Assembly: GCF_000701345.1 (NCBI RefSeq)
Contig: NZ_JNIJ01000013.1
Span: 123,801 to 187,800 of the forward strand
Source: Bradyrhizobium sp. URHD0069
GTDB taxonomy: Bacteria > Pseudomonadota > Alphaproteobacteria > Rhizobiales > Xanthobacteraceae
Length of the DNA stretch: 64,000 nt
Direction: 5' to 3'
Positions 31,772-42,083 of the stretch are shown here, piece after piece. The notes below the pieces were generated by a model, which did not search any database, was not told where the DNA came from, and saw only the letters and a program-made list of their open reading frames with translations. Position numbers and translations under genes: made by a program. The stretch's first letter is position 1; the number at the start of each line of letters is the position of its first letter.

Positions 31772-32710
31772 ATGGGGATTCGACGATCATTTCCGGTTGT
31801 GCTGATGGCGCGCAGCGCTGTCGCCGTGGCAGCATGCCTCGTCCTTGCCAACTGCGCCTCATCGGGCAAATTCGCCAGCCGTGTCGATCCCAAATATGGC
31901 GTTTCCAGTAGCCCCCGCGTAGTTGCTTTCGGCGAACCCGTGCCGAAGGGTGGCGGTACCTACCGAGTCGGCAAGCCCTACACGGTGGCGGGCCGGGTTT
32001 ACGTGCCGGAGGAAGACACCGGCTATCGCGCCGAGGGTATGGCCTCCTGGTACGGCGATGATTTCCACGGCCGGCTGACCGCCAATGGCGAAGTGTTCGA
32101 CATGGCGTCGCTAACCGCCGCGCATCCGACGCTTCCGATGCCGTGTTATGCGCGTGTGACCAACATGAGCAACGGCAAATCGCTGATCGTCCGCGTTAAC
32201 GACCGCGGACCCTATCATGGAAACCGGCTCATAGATGTCTCGAACAAAACCGCCGAACTGCTTGAATTTAAAGGCAATGGTGTCGCGCGCGTACGGGTCG
32301 AATATGTCGGCCGGGCACCGCTCGAGGGTTCTGACGATCGTCAGCTTTTAGCAACATTGCGCACCGGCGTTCCGGCGCCATCGCCGTCCATGGTCCGGGT
32401 GGCGTCGGCCGGGGCATTCGTTCCGGAAATTCCGTCATCGGCCCGCCCAATCCGCGGCGAGGTTCCGATGCCGGAGGGACGGCCATATAGCCTCGGCAAT
32501 ACCTCGGCAGACCTCGCCTCAATCAACGCAACGTCGGAGATGTCCGCCTCCAGCCGCACCCGTTCGGGCAACCGTCACATCGAAAATCTGCGCGCCGTGT
32601 CGTACGAAAACGACAACCGTTATGCCCCTCCCGCCAGTCCTGTCTCCGCCTATGCACCGGTCGATCCGCGCGGACCGAGCGAGTTGCTGGCCGGACGCGG
32701 GCTCTATTGA
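31772..32710 (+). CDS. rlpA: RlpA-like septal ring lytic transglycosylase lipoprotein
   Basis: 312 residues. A lipoprotein signal ends in VLANCASS, with the lipid-bearing Cys in the lipobox. The double-psi beta-barrel domain covers EGMASWYGDDFHGRLTANGE through VRVNDRGPYHGNRLIDVS, with Asp and His in the expected places. A Pro/Ser-rich C-terminal part follows without a visible SPOR domain. RlpA cleaves denuded glycan strands at the septum. The ATG at 31772 is preferred over a TTG nine bases earlier. Its stop overlaps the end of the convergent hydrolase gene. Confidence 0.88.
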   Translation: MGIRRSFPVVLMARSAVAVAACLVLANCASSGKFASRVDPKYGVSSSPRVVAFGEPVPKGGGTYRVGKPYTVAGRVYVPEEDTGYRAEGMASWYGDDFHGRLTANGEVFDMASLTAAHPTLPMPCYARVTNMSNGKSLIVRVNDRGPYHGNRLIDVSNKTAELLEFKGNGVARVRVEYVGRAPLEGSDDRQLLATLRTGVPAPSPSMVRVASAGAFVPEIPSSARPIRGEVPMPEGRPYSLGNTSADLASINATSEMSASSRTRSGNRHIENLRAVSYENDNRYAPPASPVSAYAPVDPRGPSELLAGRGLY

Positions 32711-33669
32711 GCCGCGCGCGCTGATCCCTGCGCTTTGAGAAAAGCAATCAACGCCGCGTTGACGTCGTCGGCGCGCTCCTGCTGGACCCAGTGACCGGCG
32801 CCCTCGATGATGAGCTTTTGTGCCAGGTTCGGCACAACCCGCACCATGTCGGCGACACGCTTGGCGCCGATCAACCCGGTGATGACCGAGTCCTTCGAGC
32901 CCGCAATGAACAGCGACGGCTGATGGATCTGCGCGCCTTGCCACGGCGCGGTCAGTTCCCAGTTGCGGTCGATGTTGCGGTACCAATTGAGCCCGCCGCG
33001 GAAACCGGATTTTTGGTAGGCCTCGCTGAAATAAGACAGGTCGGCTTCGCTGAGCCAGTCCGGCAGCGGGCGATCGGGCCTGACATCGCCGAGAAATCCC
33101 TTGCTGTCTTCAATGAACAGCGAGGCGGCCGGATCGGAAAATCCGCGTCCGAGCAGGCTTCTCATCGTCAGGCAAACATCGCGTTCGAACTCGCGTTCGG
33201 CGACGCCAGGCGGCTGAAAATATTGCCAATAGAAATTGGTGATGCCGCTTTCGCGCAGCGTATCCAGCGGCCGCCTGCGCCCTCGTGAGGGCGGAGGGAC
33301 GCTCAGGCCGGCGACGGCCGTAAAAATATCGGGACGGAACAGCGCGGCGTGCCAGGCGACCGCCGCGCCCCAGTCGTGACCAACGATCACGGCCTGATTT
33401 TCGCCGAGCGCAGCAACCAGCGCGACCATGTCGCCGACGTTATCGAAGATGCTGTACGCACCGATATCCGGGGGTGCGCTGGTTCGCCCGAACCCGCGCA
33501 TATCCGGCGCCACGACGCGAAAGCCTGCCGCGGCAATCGCCGGGATTTGATGGCGCCAAGAATAGGACAGTTCCGGCCAGCCGTGGCAAAGCAGCACCAG
33601 CGGACCTTCGCCCTGTTCGTGCAGAAATATCTCGATTCCGTTGGCGGAAACAGTGCGCGAGGACGGCAT
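32704..33669 (-). CDS. Alpha/beta hydrolase, epoxide-hydrolase-like
   Basis: 321 residues. The oxyanion segment HGWPELSYSWRHQ and the nucleophile elbow VGHDWGAAVAW (Asp nucleophile) are those of soluble epoxide hydrolases and haloalkane dehalogenases. The catalytic His is in GAGHWVQQERADDVN. An acidic residue in AGSKDSVITG completes the triad region. Start at MPSSRTVSANGIEIF is chosen; a start 26 codons upstream is unlikely. The natural substrate is not known. Confidence 0.85.
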   Translation of the reverse strand: MPSSRTVSANGIEIFLHEQGEGPLVLLCHGWPELSYSWRHQIPAIAAAGFRVVAPDMRGFGRTSAPPDIGAYSIFDNVGDMVALVAALGENQAVIVGHDWGAAVAWHAALFRPDIFTAVAGLSVPPPSRGRRRPLDTLRESGITNFYWQYFQPPGVAEREFERDVCLTMRSLLGRGFSDPAASLFIEDSKGFLGDVRPDRPLPDWLSEADLSYFSEAYQKSGFRGGLNWYRNIDRNWELTAPWQGAQIHQPSLFIAGSKDSVITGLIGAKRVADMVRVVPNLAQKLIIEGAGHWVQQERADDVNAALIAFLKAQGSARAAQ

Positions 33670-33832
33670 GGCTTTTCCGCGTTGTTTCGTAGATTTTGCC
33701 GGGTATGTGCAAGGCGACAGGATAGGGTTGTTTGACCTGCATCGCAATTGGATCGGCTCCGCGGCATCAGCAAAAACCCGTGTTGTTTGCGGTACTTCCA
33801 GCTGTTAGAACGCCGGGCTCAGGACATCGCCG

Positions 33833-35089
33833 ATGGCAGCCCAAAACTCACCGTCCCGCACACCTAAGTCCGCGACATCACGTTCGTGGCGCAGCCTGGT
33901 TGCCGCCGTGGTCGCCATCGCAGTCGGCTGCGGCGGCGTGGTGTATGCCGCCAACAACAGCGTGCAGGGCGCCAAGAAGGAGGAGGGCGGTTTTGACGGC
34001 GATGCGCCGACCGCGATCCTGATCGAAGCCTCGAGCGGCAGCGTGCTGTTCGAGAAGAACCCGGACGAACTGCGGGCGCCTTCCAGCATGATGAAGCTGA
34101 TGACCGCTGAGGTGGTCTTCAACGCCGTCAAGCGGGGCGAAATAAAACTTACGGATGAATATCGCGTCAGCGAGAACGCCTGGCGCAAGGGCGGCGCGCC
34201 GGCGGGCGGTTCGACGATGTTCGCGGCCATTCACAGCAAGATCTCCGTGGACGATCTGTTGCACGGCGCCATCATTCAAAGCGGCAACGACGCGTGCATG
34301 GTCCTGGCGGAGGCGATGGCTGGCAATGAACGTACCTTTGCGGAAACGATGACTAAGCGCGCGCGTGAACTCGGACTGACGCAGTCGACTTTTGCCAATT
34401 CGAATGGTCTGCCCGATCCCGGCAACAGGATGACCGTGCGCGAACTGGCAAAGCTGGCGCTTCATATCATCCGGACCTATCCCGATTTCTATAAGTTGTT
34501 CGGCGAGCGCGAATTCACCTGGAACAAGATCCGGCAGCAAAATCGTAATCCGCTGTTGACGTCGCTCGAAGGTGCCGACGGGTTGAAGACCGGATATACC
34601 AAGGAGGGCGGCTACGGTATGGTCGCCTCGGCGGTGCAGAACGGCATGCGGCTGATCGTTGCCGTCAACGGCCTCGACGATCCCGACGATCGTGCGTCGG
34701 AAGCGAAAAAGATGCTCGAATGGGGATTTCGCAATTTCGAAGCGCGGACGCTGTTCGCGCCACAGCAGCCGGTCGGCTACGCCAAGGTATTCGGCGGCGA
34801 CAGCCGCTCGGTGAAGCTCGCAAGCCCCGAACCGATCAAGGTGATGGTGCAGAAACACGGCGGCGATAAATTGATCGCCCGCATCGTCTATAACGGGCCG
34901 GTACGCGCGCCGGTCGAATCCGGCCAACGGGTGGGAATCGTCAGGGTCTGGCGGGGACGCAACATCGCCATGGAGGCGCCGGTTTACGCTGCGGAACCGG
35001 TCGGCCAGGGGTCGACGATGCGGCGCGCGATCGATGGTATGAGCGAGCTCGTCATCGGAATGTTTCGCGCCGGCGCCGAGAAACTTTGA
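33833..35089 (+). CDS. dacC: D-alanyl-D-alanine carboxypeptidase (PBP5/6 type)
   Basis: 418 residues. An N-terminal membrane-spanning signal (20-40) leads to the peptidase S11 domain: SxxK as SSMMK with Ser85, SGND, and KTG in LKTGYT. A C-terminal beta domain (PBP5_C) covers about 310-400. It trims the terminal D-Ala from peptidoglycan stem peptides in the periplasm. Its stop is two bases from the tmk ATG, so the genes are linked. Confidence 0.93.
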   Translation: MAAQNSPSRTPKSATSRSWRSLVAAVVAIAVGCGGVVYAANNSVQGAKKEEGGFDGDAPTAILIEASSGSVLFEKNPDELRAPSSMMKLMTAEVVFNAVKRGEIKLTDEYRVSENAWRKGGAPAGGSTMFAAIHSKISVDDLLHGAIIQSGNDACMVLAEAMAGNERTFAETMTKRARELGLTQSTFANSNGLPDPGNRMTVRELAKLALHIIRTYPDFYKLFGEREFTWNKIRQQNRNPLLTSLEGADGLKTGYTKEGGYGMVASAVQNGMRLIVAVNGLDDPDDRASEAKKMLEWGFRNFEARTLFAPQQPVGYAKVFGGDSRSVKLASPEPIKVMVQKHGGDKLIARIVYNGPVRAPVESGQRVGIVRVWRGRNIAMEAPVYAAEPVGQGSTMRRAIDGMSELVIGMFRAGAEKL

Positions 35090-35091
35090 CG

Positions 35092-35781
35092 ATGGCCGAA
35101 CCAGCGGTCAAAAGAACTCCCGGGCGCGGACGATTCATCACCTTTGAGGGTGGCGAGGGATCCGGAAAATCCACGCACATCAAGATACTCGCGGACCGTC
35201 TGAACGCCGCAAAGTTGCGTGCCATTATCACGCGCGAGCCCGGCGGATCACCGGGAGCCGAAATCATCAGGCATCTGCTGTTGTCCGGAATGGGCAAGCT
35301 ATTGGGCCCGGATGCGGAGACGCTGTTGTTCGCAGCCGCGCGAGACGATCACGTGCAGACGGTCATCAAGCCGGCGCTGAATCAGGGAATCTGGGTGCTG
35401 TGCGACCGGTTTTCCGATTCGACCCGCGCCTATCAAGGCAGGCTTGGGAAGGTGGCGCCCGCGGTCCTGAATGCAATGGAGCGCGTAACAATCGGCGATC
35501 TTAAACCCGATTTGACGATCATTCTCGATGTCCCGGTGGAGGTCGGCATGCAGCGAGCGGCCAAGCGCCGCGGCACCGGCGAACCCGACAGGTTCGAAGC
35601 CGAAGATCTCGCATTTCATCAGGAATTGCGCGACGCGTACCGGCAGATCGCCGCTGCCGAACCGCAGCGATGCGTGTTGATCGATGCAACCGCAGACCCC
35701 AGCACGGTTGCCGCGAACGTTTGGACGGCATTGCGCGACCGTTTCTTCACAACCGGCGCCAACATGGCCAATCACGCATGA
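35092..35781 (+). CDS. tmk: Thymidylate kinase
   Basis: 229 residues. P-loop GGEGSGKST; the DRF/Y-type motif CDRFSDSTRAYQG; and the LID region around RRGTGEPDRFE. It phosphorylates dTMP to dTDP. The ATG at 35092 follows the dacC stop by two bases; a TTG six bases earlier is possible. Its stop overlaps the holB start as ATGA. Confidence 0.95.
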   Translation: MAEPAVKRTPGRGRFITFEGGEGSGKSTHIKILADRLNAAKLRAIITREPGGSPGAEIIRHLLLSGMGKLLGPDAETLLFAAARDDHVQTVIKPALNQGIWVLCDRFSDSTRAYQGRLGKVAPAVLNAMERVTIGDLKPDLTIILDVPVEVGMQRAAKRRGTGEPDRFEAEDLAFHQELRDAYRQIAAAEPQRCVLIDATADPSTVAANVWTALRDRFFTTGANMANHA

Positions 35782-36824
35782 GCGCCCGTCAGGTCGAACA
35801 GCAATTTGCAGCCGTTCATCCGCGCGAAACTGGCGCGCTGTTCGGGCATCGCGAAGCCGAGATGGCGTTGCTCAATGCCTATCGCAGCGGGCGTATTCCG
35901 CACGCCTGGCTGATCGGAGGTCCGCAGGGCATCGGCAAGGCGACGCTGGCCTATCGAATGGCGCGGTTCGTGCTCGCACATCGCAATCCGTTGGCGCCGG
36001 ATGTGCAACGCGCGGAGACGCTCGCGGTCGATCCATCCGATGCGGTGGCGCGCCATGTCGCGGCCGGCGCCCATGGCGGACTGCTCACGCTTGAACGGAC
36101 CCTCAACGACAAGGGCGTGATGCGAACCGTGATCACGGTCGACGAGACCCGGGAGACGATTTCGTTCTTCGGTTCGACCGCCGCCGTGGAGGGTTGGCGG
36201 GTCTGCATCGTCGACACCGTCGATGAACTCAATCCCAACGCGGCCAACGCGTTGCTCAAAATTCTCGAAGAGCCGCCGCATCAATCGCTCTTCCTTCTCG
36301 TCAGCCATGCGCCCGCGCGGGTCCTGCCGACGATCCAGTCGCGTTGCCGCAAATTGCCGTTGCGCCCGCTCGCGATCGAGGACGTGATCCGCGCCGCGGC
36401 ACAGGCCGCAAACATCGCGATCGACGATCCTGCCCTCACTGAGGCGGCAGAAGCCGCGGAAGGGAGTGTCGCGCGCGCGCTGACATTGCTGGGAGGCGAC
36501 GCCCTAAAACTCCACCAGCGCACCGCGGCCCTGCTGGCTACCCTGCCGCGGGTCGATGCGCGCGAGCTTCATGCCCTGGGTGATGCGCTCGGCGGCAGCG
36601 ACCGGGTGGCACTGGCGGCCTTCATCGACAGCGTCGATCGCTGGGTAAGCGAACGCTTGCGTGCTGACGATGCCAATGCCAACGCGAACCTGCCCCGCCT
36701 TGCACGGCTGGCGGAGGTGTGGGAAAAGATCAATCTCGCCGCGCGCGACACTGCAGAATACAATCTCGAGCGAAAACCGCTGGTTTTCTCGGTGTTCGGG
36801 CTGCTTGCGGAAGCAACGCGGTAG
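35778..36824 (+). CDS. holB: DNA polymerase III subunit delta prime
   Basis: 348 residues, AAA+ clamp-loader subunit. The P-loop region is [18 protein letters not shown], and the Walker B/sensor area is [20 protein letters not shown]. The C-terminal collar domain follows from about 240. The zinc-module cysteines found in E. coli are not evident. The start overlaps the tmk stop, a conserved alphaproteobacterial arrangement. Confidence 0.93.
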   Translation: MSARQVEQQFAAVHPRETGALFGHREAEMALLNAYRSGRIPHAWLIGGPQGIGKATLAYRMARFVLAHRNPLAPDVQRAETLAVDPSDAVARHVAAGAHGGLLTLERTLNDKGVMRTVITVDETRETISFFGSTAAVEGWRVCIVDTVDELNPNAANALLKILEEPPHQSLFLLVSHAPARVLPTIQSRCRKLPLRPLAIEDVIRAAAQAANIAIDDPALTEAAEAAEGSVARALTLLGGDALKLHQRTAALLATLPRVDARELHALGDALGGSDRVALAAFIDSVDRWVSERLRADDANANANLPRLARLAEVWEKINLAARDTAEYNLERKPLVFSVFGLLAEATR

Positions 36825-36879
36825 ACGCTCCGCTGATTCTCAATCCCGACAATCCCTATTTGAACGATTAAAGGAATTC

Positions 36880-38757
36880 GTGGTGGCCTCTAAGAAAAAA
36901 CCTTCGAAGAAGAAAAAGGCGAAGAAGGTATCGTCACGCGCCGCCAAGGCCGCGGCGCCAAAAAAGCGCGCGAAGAAGGGCAAGGCTGCCGCTAAGAAGG
37001 CAAAAAAGACGGCGAAGAAATCTGCAAAGAAATCGACCGCGAAAAAGGCTTCCAAGAAGTCCGTCAGAAAGCCCGCGAAGAAAGCGAAATCGAAGAAGCC
37101 CGTTTCGGCGCCGAAGCCAACCCGTGCCGTCAAGAAGCCGGCCGCGAAGCCGAAACCCAAGACCACGAAAGAGAAGGCGGTTTCCATCGCACAGCCCGCG
37201 CCGGCCGTGGCCCCGCGCAACACCTATTACATCACCACGGCGATCGCCTATCCGAACGGCGTGCCGCATATCGGCCATGCCTACGAGGCGATCGCGACTG
37301 ATGCGTTGGCGCGCTTTCAGCGGCTTGACGGCAAGGATGTGTATTTTCTCACCGGGACCGACGAGCACGGCCTGAAGATGGTCCAGACGGCTGAGATTGA
37401 AAAGCTGCCGACGCTGGAAGTCGCGACGCGCAATGCGCTGCGGTTCAAGGAAATGGATCAGCGCCTCAACGTCTCGTTCGACCGGTTTATCCGCACCACG
37501 GAAGAACAACATCATCGCTCCAGTCAGGCGATCTGGCAGCGAATGGCCGACAATGGCGATATCTATCTCGATAGCTATGCCGGCTGGTACTCCGTGCGTG
37601 AGGAAGCCTATTACGCCGAAGAGGAAACCGTGCTCGGCGAGGATAACGTGCGGCGCGGGCCGCAGGGCACGCCGGTCGAGTGGGTCGAGGAGGAGAGCTA
37701 TTTCTTCAGATTGTCCTCCTATCAGGACAAATTGCTCGCGCTCTATGCTGCGCAGCCGGATTTCATCGGCCCCGACTCACGCAAGAACGAAGTGATCAGC
37801 TTCGTCAAAAGCGGATTGAGAGATCTGTCGATCTCGCGAACCACATTCGATTGGGGCGTTAAGGTGCCCGGCGACCCCGAGCACGTCATGTACGTGTGGG
37901 TCGATGCCCTGACCAACTATATCACTGGCGTTGGATTCCCAGACGAGAACGATGCCAACTGGCACTACTGGCCCGCGGACGTTCATATCATCGGCAAGGA
38001 CATTATCCGCTTTCACGCGGTGTACTGGCCGGCGTTCCTGATGTCGGCCGGCATCCCCGTGCAAAAACGCGTCTATGCGCACGGCTTTCTGTTCAGTCGC
38101 GGCGAAAAAATGTCGAAGTCTGTCGGCAACGTGGTGGACCCATTTAATCTTGCCGATCAGTACGGCGTCGACCAGGTCCGCTACTTTTTCCTGCGCGAGG
38201 TGCCGTTCGGCCAGGACGGCAACTATAATCACGAGGCGATTGTCGCGCGCATCAATGCCGACCTCGCCAATGATCTCGGCAATCTGGCGCAGCGCTCGTT
38301 GTCGATGATAGCAAAGCAGTATCAGGGCGTGCTGCCCGAGCCGGGCGCCCTTAGCGACAACGACAAGGCGATCCTCGCAGGGGCCGACCGCATGATCGGA
38401 TTGGCGCGCAATGCGATGGCGACCCAGCAAATTCATCAGGCACTCAACGCCGTCTGGGCCGTGGTGGCGGAAGCCAATCGCTATTTCGCGGGCGAGGCGC
38501 CGTGGGCGCTGGCGAAGACAGATCCGCCGCGTCAACAAACGGTGTTGTACGTGACCGCCGAAGTCATCCGGCAGATCGCCATCCTAGCGCAACCCGTGAT
38601 GCCGGAATCCTCGGCGAAGTTGCTGGATAGTCTCGGCATACCCAAAGACGCGCGCGATTTCGCTGCGCTCGGCGGCGCAAAGCGGATCAAGGCGGGCACC
38701 GTATTGCCGGCGCCGGCACCGGTGTTTCCGCGTTATGTCGAACCGTCGGAGGCTTGA
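36880..38757 (+). CDS. metG: Methionyl-tRNA synthetase with lysine-rich N-terminal extension
   Basis: 625 residues from the GTG at 36880, which has AAAGGA before it. Residues 1 to about 112 are made largely of Lys, Ala and Pro ([20 protein letters not shown]), like a histone-H1 tail. The synthetase starts at [20 protein letters not shown], with HIGH at 130-133 and KMSKS in [10 protein letters not shown]. No C-terminal tRNA-binding domain is present. The enzyme charges tRNA-Met. A start closer to RNTYY would drop the tail, but no good ribosome site is seen there. Confidence 0.92.
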   Translation: MVASKKKPSKKKKAKKVSSRAAKAAAPKKRAKKGKAAAKKAKKTAKKSAKKSTAKKASKKSVRKPAKKAKSKKPVSAPKPTRAVKKPAAKPKPKTTKEKAVSIAQPAPAVAPRNTYYITTAIAYPNGVPHIGHAYEAIATDALARFQRLDGKDVYFLTGTDEHGLKMVQTAEIEKLPTLEVATRNALRFKEMDQRLNVSFDRFIRTTEEQHHRSSQAIWQRMADNGDIYLDSYAGWYSVREEAYYAEEETVLGEDNVRRGPQGTPVEWVEEESYFFRLSSYQDKLLALYAAQPDFIGPDSRKNEVISFVKSGLRDLSISRTTFDWGVKVPGDPEHVMYVWVDALTNYITGVGFPDENDANWHYWPADVHIIGKDIIRFHAVYWPAFLMSAGIPVQKRVYAHGFLFSRGEKMSKSVGNVVDPFNLADQYGVDQVRYFFLREVPFGQDGNYNHEAIVARINADLANDLGNLAQRSLSMIAKQYQGVLPEPGALSDNDKAILAGADRMIGLARNAMATQQIHQALNAVWAVVAEANRYFAGEAPWALAKTDPPRQQTVLYVTAEVIRQIAILAQPVMPESSAKLLDSLGIPKDARDFAALGGAKRIKAGTVLPAPAPVFPRYVEPSEA

Positions 38758-38768
38758 ACGGTCAGCCC

Positions 38769-39548
38769 ATGCTTGTCGACAGCCATTGTCATCTCGATTT
38801 TCCGGATTTCGCCGATGATCTCGACGCAATCGTGGCGCGGGCAGACGCCGCAGGCATTGGGCGCATCGTCAGCATCTCGACTCGGGTGAGGCGCCTTGCC
38901 TCGCTGCTGGCGATATCAGAGCGATTCCGAAACGTCTATTGCTCGGTCGGCACCCATCCGCATCACGCCGACGAAGAAGACGGCATTACTGCAGGCGAAT
39001 TGATCGACCTGACGCAGCACCCCAGGGTCGTGGCGCTGGGCGAGGCGGGGCTTGATAATTTTTACCAGAACGGCTCACCCGAAGCACAGGAGCGCGGCTT
39101 TCGCGCGCATATCGCCGCCGCCCGCGCGACCGGCCTGCCGCTTGTGATCCATACCCGTGAGGCCGACGACGACTGCGGCCGCATCCTCGAAGATGAAATG
39201 GCCAAGGGATCGTTTCGCGCGGTGCTGCATTGTTATACCGGCGGGCGGGAGCTGGCGATGAAGGCGATCTCTTTGGGACTTTCGATTTCGTTCACGGGAA
39301 TTCTGACCTTCAAGAAATCGCAGGCTTTGCGCGACCTTGCCGCCGAGCTTCCGGCCGATCGCATCATGGTCGAGACCGACGCGCCGTATCTCGCGCCCGG
39401 TAAATTTCGGGGCAAACGCAACGAGCCTTCCTACGTGGTTGAAGTTGCCAAGGTGCTGGCGGAAGCGCGTGGGGTTTCGCTTGAGGAAATTTCACGTCAG
39501 ACCACGGCGAACTTTTTTCGTCTGTTCTCCAAAGTGCCGGCCGCATGA
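38769..39548 (+). CDS. tatD: TatD-family deoxyribonuclease
   Basis: 259 residues. The metal-binding HxH is in VDSHCHLDF at the start, Glu in ALGEAGLDNFY, His in VIHTREADDD and HCYTGG, and Asp in ETDAPYLAP. This is the full TatD set. It is a 3'-5' DNA exonuclease family. The start at MLVDSHCHL is preferred to an ATG-less upstream position. Linked to metG and the next gene by short spacing. Confidence 0.92.
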   Translation: MLVDSHCHLDFPDFADDLDAIVARADAAGIGRIVSISTRVRRLASLLAISERFRNVYCSVGTHPHHADEEDGITAGELIDLTQHPRVVALGEAGLDNFYQNGSPEAQERGFRAHIAAARATGLPLVIHTREADDDCGRILEDEMAKGSFRAVLHCYTGGRELAMKAISLGLSISFTGILTFKKSQALRDLAAELPADRIMVETDAPYLAPGKFRGKRNEPSYVVEVAKVLAEARGVSLEEISRQTTANFFRLFSKVPAA

Positions 39549-40351
39549 CGCTGAGCTTGACTATTCTCGGTTGCGGATCCTCGGCCGGCGTTCCGCGTCC
39601 CGCCCTCGGCTGGGGTGCGTGCGATCCCAAGAACCCGAAAAACCGCCGCCGCCGCTGCTCGCTGCTTGCCGAGCGGACAGGGGATCATGGCGTGACGCGG
39701 ATCGTGATCGACACCTCGCCCGATCTGCGCGAGCAGCTGATCGACGCCAATGTCGATCACATCGACGCGGTGTTTCTGACGCATCAGCACGCCGATCAGA
39801 CTCACGGCATGGACGATCTGCGTTCGGTCGTGATGCATCAGCGCAAGCGTATTCCGGTCTATCTGAACCAGTCGACCGCGCAGGACATCATGCTGCGGTT
39901 TTCTTACTGCTTCGTGTCACCGCCGGGCAGCGACTATCCGCCGATCCTTAACCGTCAGTCGATCGAGGCCGGCGAGCGCAGCACCATCGAAGGGAAGGGC
40001 GGTCCGCTGACGCTTTCCGCATTCATCCTGCAGCACGGCAATATTCCGGCGCTCGGATATCGGATCGGCGATGCCGTCTACACGCCCGATGTCAATGACA
40101 TCCCGCGCGAGAGCTGGCCTCATCTCGAAAACCTCGATCTCTGGATCATCGACGGGCTGCGTTATACCGGGCATCCCAGCCATTTCAGCATCAACGACGC
40201 GCTGTCGTGGATCGACCGATTCAAGCCGCGCCGGGCCGTCATCACCAACATGCATTCCGACCTGGATTACGAGGTGCTGCGCCTCAGCCTGCCGCCCAAC
40301 GTGGTCCCGGCCCATGACGGCATGCGGCTGATACCGGATCAGGCGGGCTGA
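39545..40351 (+). CDS. Metallo-beta-lactamase fold hydrolase (PhnP-like)
   Basis: 268 residues starting MTLSLTILGCGSSAGVPRPA, the usual beginning of PhnP/RNase Z-type MBL proteins. The zinc motif is THQHADQTHGMDD; later ligands are in LQHGN, YTPDVND and NMHSDLDY. It is probably a phosphodiesterase; the natural substrate is unknown. Its start overlaps the tatD stop, and tatD-MBL pairs are common next to metG. Confidence 0.88.
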   Translation: MTLSLTILGCGSSAGVPRPALGWGACDPKNPKNRRRRCSLLAERTGDHGVTRIVIDTSPDLREQLIDANVDHIDAVFLTHQHADQTHGMDDLRSVVMHQRKRIPVYLNQSTAQDIMLRFSYCFVSPPGSDYPPILNRQSIEAGERSTIEGKGGPLTLSAFILQHGNIPALGYRIGDAVYTPDVNDIPRESWPHLENLDLWIIDGLRYTGHPSHFSINDALSWIDRFKPRRAVITNMHSDLDYEVLRLSLPPNVVPAHDGMRLIPDQAG

Positions 40352-40413
40352 ACGCTTGGCGTCCGGTGAAGGCCACCTTTGCGCCGAGCGTGCACAAGTA
40401 GCTGTTACTCCGC

Positions 40414-42063
40414 TCAGGCAGAAATCGCCTTTGCCGAAGCGACCTGATTGCGCAGCATGAATTTCTGAATCTTGCCCGTCGATGTTTTGGGAATAGGACC
40501 AAACACCACGGCCTTCGGCGTCTTGAAGCCTGACATCTGGGCGCGGCAGAACGCGATGATCTCAGCCTCGGTCGCGCGCGCATTCTCTTTCAATTCGATG
40601 AATGCACAGGGCACCTCGCCCCATTTTGTATCGGGCTTCGCAACCACGGCGGCGAACAGCACCGCCGGATGCTTGTAGAGCACATCCTCGACCTCGACCG
40701 AGCTGATGTTTTCGCCGCCGGAGATGATGATGTCCTTGGAGCGATCCTTGATGATGATATAGCCGTGCTCGTCGAGTACGCCGAGATCGCCGGTGTGAAA
40801 CCAGCCGCCCGCAAAGGCTTCTTTGGTGGCCTTTTCGTTCTTGAGATAGCCCTTCATCACGATATTGCCGCGAAACATCACCTCACCGACGGTCTCGCCG
40901 TCGCGCGGCACAAGCTGCATGGTTTCGGGGTCGAGCACCGTGACAGCTTCCTCCAGCGGGTAAGGCACGCCCTGCCGGCGCTTGAGTTGCGCGCGCTGAT
41001 CGGCAGGCAGCTCGTCCCAGCCCGGCTGTTCCGCGCACACCGACGCTGGGCCATAGACTTCGGTCAGGCCATAGACATGCGTGAGCTTGATCCCGATGCT
41101 TTCGGCGCCCTCGAGCACGGCAACCGGCGGCGCGGCGCCGGCAATCAATCCGACCACGGGCCGGGCGGCTTTGCCTTTCGGCGCATCGGGCGCATTGATC
41201 AGCGTGTTGTAGACGATCGGCGCGCCGCACATGTGGGTGACGCCGTGCTTCTTGATCAGCTCGAAAATCTTGGCGGGATCGACCTTGCGCAGGCAAACGT
41301 TGATGCCCGCCGCTGCCGCGACGGTCCATGGGAAGCACCAGCCGTTGCAGTGGAACATCGGCAGCGTCCAGAGATAGACCGGATGCTGGCCGAGATTGCC
41401 CGCGAGGATATTGCTGACGGCGTTCAGGTAGGCGCCGCGATGGTGGGTCACCACGCCTTTCGGATTGCCCGTTGTGCCAGAGGTATAACTGAGCGCGATG
41501 GCGTCCCATTCGTCTTCCGGCAGCCGTGCGACGAAGCCGGGATCCCCTTGGGATAGCGCGCCCTCATATTCGACCTCGCCGATGCGTTTGCCGCCCGCGA
41601 ACGACGCATCGTCGACGTCGATGACGAACGGTTTCGGTCCCGTCATCAGCTTCAGCGCGTCTGAGATCACGCCGATAAATTCTGGATCGACCAGGATAAT
41701 CTTGGCGCCGCCGTGATCGAGCTGAAACGCGATCGAGGGGGCGTCGAGCCGGATGTTGAGCGCGTTGAGCACGGCGCCGGCCATCGGTACCGCGAAATGC
41801 ACCTCATTCATCGCCGGGATGTTCGGCAGCATCGCCGCGACGGTGTCGCCGCGGCCGATGCCTCGGCCGGAGAGGTAGGACGCGAAGCGCCGGCAGCGCG
41901 CATGGGTCTCTGCCCAGGTGGTGACGCGACCCTCGTAGACGGCGCAGATATGGTCGGGGTAGACGGCGGCGGTGCGCGCCAGGAAGCTCAATGGCGTCAG
42001 CGGCACGAAATTGGCGGGCGTCTTGTCCAAACCGATATCGTATTGGCTTTGCTTCCCACTCAT
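40414..42063 (-). CDS. Acyl-CoA synthetase (AMP-forming)
   Basis: 549 residues of the ANL superfamily. ATP motif YTSGTTGNPKGVVTHHRGAY; the adenylate-binding VYGLTEVYGP; the hinge YIIIKDRSKDIIISGGENIS; and the C-terminal Lys in KTSTGKIQKFML. It activates a carboxylic acid, probably medium-chain or aromatic; specificity is not visible. GGGAGG precedes the ATG at 42063. It lies 20 bp after the TRAP permease gene and may activate the imported acid; this is inference. Confidence 0.9.
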   Translation of the reverse strand: MSGKQSQYDIGLDKTPANFVPLTPLSFLARTAAVYPDHICAVYEGRVTTWAETHARCRRFASYLSGRGIGRGDTVAAMLPNIPAMNEVHFAVPMAGAVLNALNIRLDAPSIAFQLDHGGAKIILVDPEFIGVISDALKLMTGPKPFVIDVDDASFAGGKRIGEVEYEGALSQGDPGFVARLPEDEWDAIALSYTSGTTGNPKGVVTHHRGAYLNAVSNILAGNLGQHPVYLWTLPMFHCNGWCFPWTVAAAAGINVCLRKVDPAKIFELIKKHGVTHMCGAPIVYNTLINAPDAPKGKAARPVVGLIAGAAPPVAVLEGAESIGIKLTHVYGLTEVYGPASVCAEQPGWDELPADQRAQLKRRQGVPYPLEEAVTVLDPETMQLVPRDGETVGEVMFRGNIVMKGYLKNEKATKEAFAGGWFHTGDLGVLDEHGYIIIKDRSKDIIISGGENISSVEVEDVLYKHPAVLFAAVVAKPDTKWGEVPCAFIELKENARATEAEIIAFCRAQMSGFKTPKAVVFGPIPKTSTGKIQKFMLRNQVASAKAISA

Positions 42064-42083
42064 CGGCCACCTCCCATTTACGC

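Noticed and set aside
33878..34927. Long minus-strand open frame opposite dacC
   Set aside because: It lies wholly antisense to a well-conserved gene and is typical of shadow frames in GC-rich DNA. The same applies to the long antisense frames over tmk, holB, metG and ispDF.
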